Source: Shinisaurus crocodilurus (lineage: Eukaryota > Chordata > Lepidosauria > Squamata > Shinisauridae). From it: 64,000 bases of DNA. This document shows positions 57,320-64,000 of the stretch, in pieces (position 1 is the stretch's first letter; each line of letters starts with the position of its first letter). Both the position numbers and the translations under genes were made by a program. Below the pieces are notes generated by a model. The model was given only the letters and a program-made list of their open reading frames with translations, was not told where the DNA came from and ran no database searches. The stretch lies in the NCBI GenBank assembly GCA_021292165.1, contig CM037880.1:145220599-145284598 (forward strand), in the 5' to 3' direction.

Positions 57320-57655
57320 AACTGTTGTGCCTCCAGTAGGTCAGACAGAGACCAGCCGTGCCGGAGTGTGTTTGGGGTGGGGTCAGGCTAACTGCAGCCT
57401 GACCCAGCTGGGCAGCCTTACCAATCAGCACATACTCAAAAGGCAGGTCCCAAACACACTCAGATGCTGGAAGCAATTGTTTGTTACAGCTACCACCAGA
57501 CGCTCTTGATATTCCTGACCTCGGACCCCTGTACCTTTGATCTTCGGAACGACCCTGACTACGCTTGTGCCTGACCCCTAACTGGTTTACGTTTGCTCGG
57601 TTTTGGACTAATATATCTTGGCTTGGACACGCGGACTGTTATAACGAGAACGGCT
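57320..57655. mobile_element. Unidentified ~335-bp insertion in the L2 endonuclease region
   Basis: L2 coding sequence stops after 'gaggccatgattcacataac' and resumes at about 57660 with 'gcggatttacgacaataac'. Between them lies 'gcctgacccagctgggcagc' and a pyrimidine/purine-alternating stretch ('ttcctgacctcggacccctg', 'gccttgtgcctgacccc'-like), reminiscent of leader sequences of reptile LTR elements. No LTR ends or target duplication were found, so the class is open. Confidence 0.4.
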
Positions 57656-58449
57656 TATCTTGACACTGGGCGGATTTACGACAATAACTTCCATCTCTAT
57701 CACCAGGAAGCCACTCCACCTTGGAGCAGGCCTTGAGGGGCTACACTTGGTGTTGGGCCATAGAGACAGATTGAGGTTGCTGCTGGTGTATACCGCCCAC
57801 CCTGCTGCCCAGCATCCTCCCTGACCAAGCTGGCAGAGATGGTCTCGGGTGTGGCATTGGAGGAACCCAGCACGGTGGACTTTAATTTCCATGCTGAGGC
57901 TGCTTCTGGAGTGCCAGCTTGGGACTTCATGGCCTCCATGACATCCATGAAGCTGCATCAGTTTGTCATTTGGCCCAACACATGAAGCTGGGCATACCCT
58001 TAACTTGGTCTTTGCTCCAGGCTGTGAGAAGGGTAGTCTGGAAATTGGGGTGGGTCCAAGTAACCCCATTGGCATGGTCAGACTATTTCCTGGTGAGGTT
58101 TGAACTCATGGCATTACTTCCCTCCTGCAGTGGTGCGGAGCCCATTCGGATGGTCCGCCCCAGGAGACTGATGGAATCCAAGGATTTCTGAATGCTCTTG
58201 GGGATTTTCCATTGGATAGAGCTGGTGATCCAGCCAAGGCCCCTGTCTTGCTGTGGAATGGTGAGATGTGGAGGGCCATCGACTTGATCACCCCCGAGTG
58301 CACTCTCCACCTCTGTAGAGCCAGCTCTGTTCCTTGGTATGCTGGGGAACTGCAGTCAATGAAACAGGCTGGATGTCAGCTAGAGCGCAAATGGCACAAG
58401 ACTCAAAGTGAAGATGACCGAGCATGCTCTAGAATGCATAACCGTGCCT

Positions 58450-58612
58450 GTGGCTCACGCTGGCTCAGCTTGTCTGAGCGTGGAAAGCTAAGCAGGGTCA
58501 GGCCTGGCTATTACTTGGATGGGAGACCCCCCTCCTCTAGTTTCCTGCATTGAGCAGGGGGTTGGACTCGATAGCCTTGTAGGCTCCTTCCAACTCTATG
58601 ATCTATGAAATC
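58450..58612 (+). mobile_element. 5S rRNA-derived SINE with CR1-like tail, copy 3
   Basis: 'ggaaagctaagcagggtcag', 'ttacttggatgggagacc', linker 'cctctagtttcctgcattg', then 'gggttggactcgatagcct' and 'ccttccaactctatgatct' on the plus strand. It splits the L2 ORF2, so it inserted after that LINE. Confidence 0.88.
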
Positions 58613-58879
58613 TAATAATTTATACTGCGTGGCAGTGCAGGCAGCAAAGGGGCCTTACTTTTCTGCCTCTATTGCATCCTCAAGTAGCCATCCAGCAGAG
58701 CTCTTCTGTTGACATTCTCCCTGGTGAATGGGGCCCAGGTCCCCTCAAAGTCCTGCAGTGACCTTTTTGCATCGCACTTTGAGGACAAAAATCGCTCATC
58801 TCCGCAGTGAACTTGATGCTGTCATTAGTGCAGCTCCAGTCAAGGTATCTGATGCACCACTGTATACCCGTCCACAAAA

Positions 58880-61800
58880 ACTGGACCCTCTACCCTTCTC
58901 AGTTGGTACTCAGCTGTGGCGGCGGGTATATGAGAATGCACTTCTGCCAATTGGTGCTGGTACTCAGCAAAAGTTGCATACCAATGCAGTACACACACAC
59001 AGGCTGTGATTGGTGATTGCATTGATCTAGCATCAATTGATACTTGCATCAACCCAGTAAGGCTATATAAGTTACCTTTAAAATCATGAGATGTCTTTCT
59101 TGCTTTGCAGAACTAAGCTGTGTAAAGCTATGACAACATAATCAAAGGGGAAGTATATTATATGGATGCATCATAAGATTTTATAAGTGATGTGAGGCTG
59201 TCCTGGAAGCATCCGCTGATTAGCACTCAGACTTACAGATTACCATGCCCCGCCCACAAAAACACTGTATGGAGATGACTATTACATCAGAACTATACAA
59301 GAGAGTTCATCAAAAGACAGCAATCACCAATCCATTATCATGGTTCCAAATGAACATCTGGGGGACCATGACATGCAGTTGCATTCCAGTACGTGTTCAA
59401 CTGATGCTCATCTTGTTGCTATGCATACAGAATTTCCCAGGCATGAAAAATGGTAACAGTGCTACCAGTCAATCCATTAATGTGGTTGTAAGTAAGATAA
59501 GCTAAACCTTTGAATTCTGTAATTTCCAGGTTTGATCTACCACCTGATTGCTGGGATCTTTGTGTACCAGGAAGGAAATGTTGCTGACCTTTTAAAATTA
59601 TTATTAAAGTTCAGAATCACTTATTTATGTCACATTTAATGTCAACAAATTATTGTGTGCTTGTTTATGTATAGGCAAAATTACATTAACAGGCAAGTTA
59701 TTCTCCTCAAAATGTGGCATCATTCTGGTTCTCTAACAACATCTAGCTGATGTTGTCAAAGTATGAACATAAATTAATAAGTATTGATAGATTGGCATTT
59801 ATATGTGCCATCAACACCCCTCAAATCCCATAACCCCTTTCAGAAAGATACTACCACAAGGCCAAGAATTGTGGCATTTAAAAAATAAATTAAAAGTGTA
59901 AACTCATCCCTTTGCTATTTGCCATAAATATCCCTTTTTCCAATTAGAACAAGGTGTTCTGGATCACATAAATCTCTTTTATGGTTGTATTTGGTTTGAT
60001 ACTTAATCAGGCACTGCTTAACACTGAACTTTTTAACTTTTCTTTTCAGATAAGTGCCATCAATTTGCAAGGAGATTTAGAATGCAAATCATGAATAGTG
60101 CTCAATAATGTAAGCTCTATCCTTTATGAATCAGGACCCCATAAACCTTTGTCAATAGCTGTATTAAACACTTATTGACTAAAGTTTTATAGAAGCCTTA
60201 GTCACAATGGAACTGTGCCCGTGACATGATTCTAGAGCAATGAGAGAGCATGGGAATAGGAGAGTTGAGAATTTGGAATGACTTATGCTTCTATGCTAAG
60301 TGAGTATCACTACTGCCAGAAAAAGTATGCATAAACAAACAAACAAACAAAGTCATAAATAAAAAAGGTCTAAAAAGGGCATGATGTCCATAATTCTAAA
60401 CAGTTGTAAATATAAGTGAATTTTTAAGCTTGATAGCAAAGGGTTTTTTTGTTTTGTTTTTTGGTGTGTGTGTTTTTAAGTATAGCTTCCCCCCCCCCCC
60501 CAGTCTAGTGCATTTAAGGTGGTGAATGGTGAACATAAACATGCTTATGGATGACCAATGTTCTATATGAAACTTTCTTCGATAGATTGGATATAAGGTG
60601 TTTTCAGAGTGAATAATTCCAGATCACTCATTTAGGCATGCCAAACAACCAAGGTGCAAAGATAGAGGGGAAATCAGAGCTTGGGGAAAATTCCTTTCTG
60701 AACCCAAATTAGGCCATCAGTAAGATTGTGATAATCAGGACTGAGTGAGAGGACTGGCTGATTCAACCTGCAGCAGTCGGGACAGACCTTGGGTCTGCTG
60801 ACCACTTCACAACCAACTTTACCAGAGGTGTGAGACTTCGGCATGAGCCAAAGGGCTCTTAGCCATTAGGCTCTTTGTTGGGGACTTGCCCTCATTAAGA
60901 GCAAAGGAGCAGATACCATCAGCTGGAGCAACAGGGACATAAGGAGAGACTGCTTGGCCTCTGTCTAAAGTTTGGCTTTATATATCAGAAAAATATTTAG
61001 GCTGCTTTGTTTTTAAAGGATGTCAGTTCCTTAACAGCAGCAAAACTCATCCATTGAGTAGCCCCAGAAACATTATTGGTGGATATCCACACCACAAAAC
61101 ATTCACCTTCCAGTTTGGGCTGTCCCTTACATTTCAGCAGAACGAAAGAGAGAAGACACCCAATGTCATATTATAGAGGAAAACATATGTATTTTCTGAC
61201 CGCAATAGACCAGAACTAATGCTAGTACAATTTGGTTTCTCCCACCCTAAATTTCTTTTTTCAGTTTTAAGACCTTAACCTAAAGTTCCCAGGCTGAAAT
61301 GGTTTCAAAATTAAAACACTGGAAATAGCCTCTGCAACTCACTGTAAAAATACTGGCGGGCAGTACACTTATTCCTGGTGAAACATATGCCATATATAAA
61401 TAACATTTTTTCCATCTCTGATTGTCTCAGTCACCAGCAGTTGTCAGGCAGCAGAAAAGGAATAAGGAGAGATTGGACCAATGAACCAGTGGATCTCTAG
61501 GGCAAATCAATGACAGATTAGTACTGTGGCATCACCAGTTACAGGCAAATGACTGGCTGGGGAGAGTGGGGCAGCAATTGATTTCAGGACAAGATGGCAG
61601 CCCGGCACTGTTTCATCATCCCCACATGTGACCTTTAGCTTTTTTGCTCTGAGTCTCAGACACTGGAATATGAAAGAAGGTCTCAAAGCTTTGCAAGTCT
61701 CAGAACTGGTCCCTGCTTCACACCATGGGGAACATTGTGAACAAGCAATAGTACCATGTTGGAGAGGATTTGTTGTTACAATCCTGTGGTCTATGATCAA

Positions 61801-61925
61801 CTAAAGGGGGCAAAAGGCTAATGGAGTATTGGGGAAAAGGAAATAATAAAGCCAAAAATGAGCCAGGAAAATGGGGGAAGGAGAATGATAGTAGAATTAA
61901 AATGCGTCTGCTACCATTGTGCCTT
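58880..61925. other. Repeat-poor AT-rich DNA, possible conserved non-coding content at 59560-60250
   Basis: No repeat family recognised apart from (CAAA)n at about 60333 and a C run at about 60490. A pyrimidine tract 'aacttttcttttcag' at 60035-60049 looks like a 3' splice site, but no open frame of note follows. The block 59560-60250 is even in composition; conservation is untested. Confidence 0.3.
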
Positions 61926-61931
61926 TAATAG

Positions 61932-62197
61932 GGAGGGACACATCTGTCAAGCTCTATTTCACTCAAGTTTTCCAATGTTAAATTCATTCCATCCTAATTT
62001 CACATCAGATTGCAGTTTTATTTTTATTTTTTACTTTTGCAAATGTACACTTTTTGGGTGTGCCATTTTGGAAACTGCATCACAAACTTCGGAAATGTAC
62101 AGATTTCGATGGCAAACTGCATTCATGTTTAGAATGTTTTGTGAATTTGGTAAGTTCCCATTGAAATGTGAGCCAAACAAATTTCACACCCATCCCT
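61932..62197. mobile_element. Possible MITE with 'tagggatggg'-like ends
   Basis: The right end 'cacacccatccctag' is a typical hAT-like terminus, and 'tagggagggacac' at 61930 may be its decayed partner. The interior has 'tttgcaaatgtacac'. Only one end is clear. Confidence 0.4.
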
Positions 62198-62204
62198 AGA
62201 AAGG

Positions 62205-63745
62205 GCTAAAGGCAGCAGGTGGGGATGAAAGTCCAACCATACATCAGCAGTATCTCCACTTGGGCAACACATATCAGTTCCCTTCAGGGTAATGTTGAAA
62301 TGATTTGGATTGGTTTCTGGTGGGAGCAGTCTTGGGACAGTGTATAATACAACCTGACTTAGCTAGGACATTTAAAACTGGACATATCTTGAGTAAAATC
62401 ATACAGTAAATAAATGTGAAAGAATGCCCTCCTCCTCACCCCCAAATCCTCCTTTGCTGAATCCAAGAGTTGCATTAGCTTCCATTTGTAATGGCTCCAA
62501 TGAGACACTGTCATTGACTTCTTTAAAAGGGGGTCCTTTGGAGTTGATATGATGCTAATGGAAGTGCGATATAAAAGCTCTTTAGGAAATCATGTAGATA
62601 CATGCTAGCATCTGAATTGCTCTTTGGGGGAAAAGAGACTGTTCCAATGACATTGTCATAATGACTGTTGCATTCACCACGCAATGTCATTGCATGTAAG
62701 AGACTCTTGAATTACAATTAAAGCTTTTTAGGACAGCGCATTGTACCATAAACTATAGATCCAAAAGTGCAGAGTATGCTGGTGTGATGATGAATAAATG
62801 TTCTACATTATGTTACCACTTTTTTCATCAGAATGTAAGAGTGCCTAGGAATTCTGTTGGTGGCATAGTTGCTACACAGACAATTGCTTCCCTGTGGCCA
62901 GGGATGCACATGGCACAGGGAACCTTTAAACCCACTGCCTTCCCATTTAGGTCTGCTGGATAACATGGGAAGTAACAGTACCACTGAAATGTGCTTTTGA
63001 TTTTTCTTCCACTGAACATGACAATCAGTCAGATTTGTCTGATATTATGATATAAGGGTATGATAGTAATTAGGATATAATTCGTGAAAAACAGAACTTC
63101 CTTATGCAGACTTCAATTGTCCAAACTTTATACTTATTTATAAACATGGCCCACATCTCACATGCTGGTCCTTCTCAACATATACTTAAGTAAATAGTAC
63201 TTCTCATCATATGATCAAATGATTATTCAAAGTATGAGAATTCTGAATATTTGTGTTGTACATTATCATACAGCGGATTAACAGCCTTGTGTAGAAAAGC
63301 TCTAAATGGTAAGTGGCTGATAATGGCAGGGTGAAATGACTACTTCAAGCAGCAGGGACTGAGGGACAGCAGGTACTTTCAGCTGTTCCTCCTGAGCCAA
63401 CAGTTGTCCTGCTCTCTTGGAAGACAGCAGGTTCAGACAACATGGCAAGCTACGGTCGCAGCCTGCATCTTCAAAATGGCCTCTGGCACATGCTGCAACC
63501 CACCATATCCTATTTAAATAAGCCACGGTGGACTGTTTAATCACCTGAACCAGCCCATTGAGTTAATGGAGGCTTTTCTATTTAGGGCTGGGACAATGCA
63601 GAGGGAAGCAGAAAGGAGCGACGCTGGTAAGAAGAGAAGACAAAACTGTCGAGTACTCTATATATTCCCATATTCAACCTCACAAACTGTCATGGGTGCT
63701 TTTTCATAAGAAAGACCCTATACCAGAATATTTTAAAGACATTCC
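62205..63745. other. Repeat-poor DNA, even block at 62500-62730
   Basis: No repeat family or gene recognised. The block 62500-62730 is a candidate conserved non-coding element by composition only. Confidence 0.3.
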
Positions 63746-63753
63746 TTCTATAG

Positions 63754-63889
63754 CAGGGCTCTCCAACCTTGGCTCCCCCGATGTTGCTGGTCTACAGCTC
63801 CCAGAATCCCTTTCCATTAGCCATGCTGGCTGGGTATGCTGGGAGCTGTAGGCCAGCAACATCTGCGGACCCAAAGTTGGATAACCCTG
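63754..63889. mobile_element. Palindromic hAT MITE, copy 6
   Basis: Ends 'cagggctctccaaccttgg' and 'ccaaagttggataaccctg' are inverted; arms 'tacagctcccagaatcc' and 'tgctgggagctgta' pair. Flanking octamers 'ttctatag' (63746-63753) and 'ctctatag' (63890-63897) match at seven of eight positions. Confidence 0.9.
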
Positions 63890-64000
63890 CTCTATAGGGA
63901 GAAAGAAAAGAAAACATGCAAACTATATAAAATGTGACAAAGAGATACAAGGCCTGGTTGTAAGAATACAAAAACAGTATAAATAACACTCTGTTTTGCT

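Larger units (their letters stand above)
56520..58870 (+). pseudogene. L2-type LINE with 5' region and endonuclease domain, interrupted
   Basis: This is the longest LINE in the window. The 5' region runs from about 56520. Endonuclease code is read in shifting frames: 'LLFNARSVCNKTAL' at 57114-57155, 'IVDDNANLVCITETSVG' at about 57176-57226, and after an insertion 'SSLTKLAEMVSGVALEEP' at about 57808-57862, then 'DFNFHAEA' (the endonuclease D-F-N motif) and 'WDFMASMTSMKLHQFV'. L2 endonucleases nick target DNA to prime reverse transcription. Frameshifts and stops show this copy is dead. The reverse transcriptase is absent beyond about 58870. A 5S-SINE (58450-58612) and an unrelated ~335-bp segment (57320-57655) interrupt it. 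Confidence 0.88.

Noticed and set aside
58450..58612. 5S rRNA gene
   Set aside because: Only the promoter-bearing 3' part of 5S is present and it runs into a CR1 tail. All three copies share this structure, which is that of a SINE.
60035..60080. Splice-acceptor-like tract 'aacttttcttttcag'
   Set aside because: No open frame of useful length follows and no donor was found. Such tracts are common by chance in T-rich DNA.
1..64000. CRISPR array, operon, prophage or other prokaryotic system
   Set aside because: No regularly spaced repeats with spacers, no dense coding, no ribosome-binding sites. Repeat content is that of a vertebrate.

Overview
This 64 kb window looks like non-coding nuclear DNA from a squamate reptile (probably a lizard). 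The evidence is L2-type and CR1-type LINE fragments, tRNA-derived SINEs with LINE-like tails, 5S-rRNA-headed SINEs with a CR1-like tail, and very many small hAT-type and palindromic MITEs of the kinds that fill lizard genomes. Dinucleotide microsatellites are long and frequent. I see no prokaryotic features, no CRISPR array, no functional tRNA or rRNA gene, and no protein-coding gene I can name. The species cannot be fixed from sequence alone.

Layout. 0-9 kb: LINE tail, a long MITE, an L2 reverse-transcriptase fragment, a foldback element, a tRNA-SINE and a hairpin MITE in otherwise unique DNA. 9.2-13.7 kb: a dense block with a GACTCG-rich foldback element holding an 88-nt near-perfect hairpin, hAT MITEs, and an L2 copy broken first by a foldback hAT and then by a CR1. 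13.5-24 kb: hAT and palindromic MITEs, several in inverted pairs, and a first 5S-SINE inside another hAT. 24-30 kb: mostly repeat-free AT-rich DNA. 30-38 kb: palindromic MITEs, L2 3' ends, a (GAT)n(AAT)n tract and a decayed Ty3/gypsy integrase. 38-44 kb: mostly unique. 44-51 kb: three strong transposon stories, namely a TA-flanked MITE nested in a hAT MITE, a 1.43-kb hAT carrying a CpG-rich promoter-like segment with a perfect 8-bp target duplication, and a 0.92-kb hAT with a perfect palindromic target duplication inside an antisense LINE. 51-59 kb: tRNA-SINE, hAT, 5S-SINEs, and the longest LINE, an L2 with its 5' region and endonuclease domain broken by two insertions. 59-64 kb: mostly unique AT-rich DNA ending in a small hAT.

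No genes act together here. The coherent biology is that of transposons: several non-autonomous families share termini or internal cores, target-site duplications are readable at single-base level for several hAT copies, and nesting gives a relative order of insertion. The most unusual items are the promoter-like cargo of the hAT at 46471-47898, the 88-nt hairpin at 10080-10167, the shared core between TA-flanked and hAT-type MITEs, and the 5S-head/CR1-tail SINE. Two weak candidate host exons (minus strand near 1.8 kb, plus strand near 19.9 kb) are recorded at low confidence.
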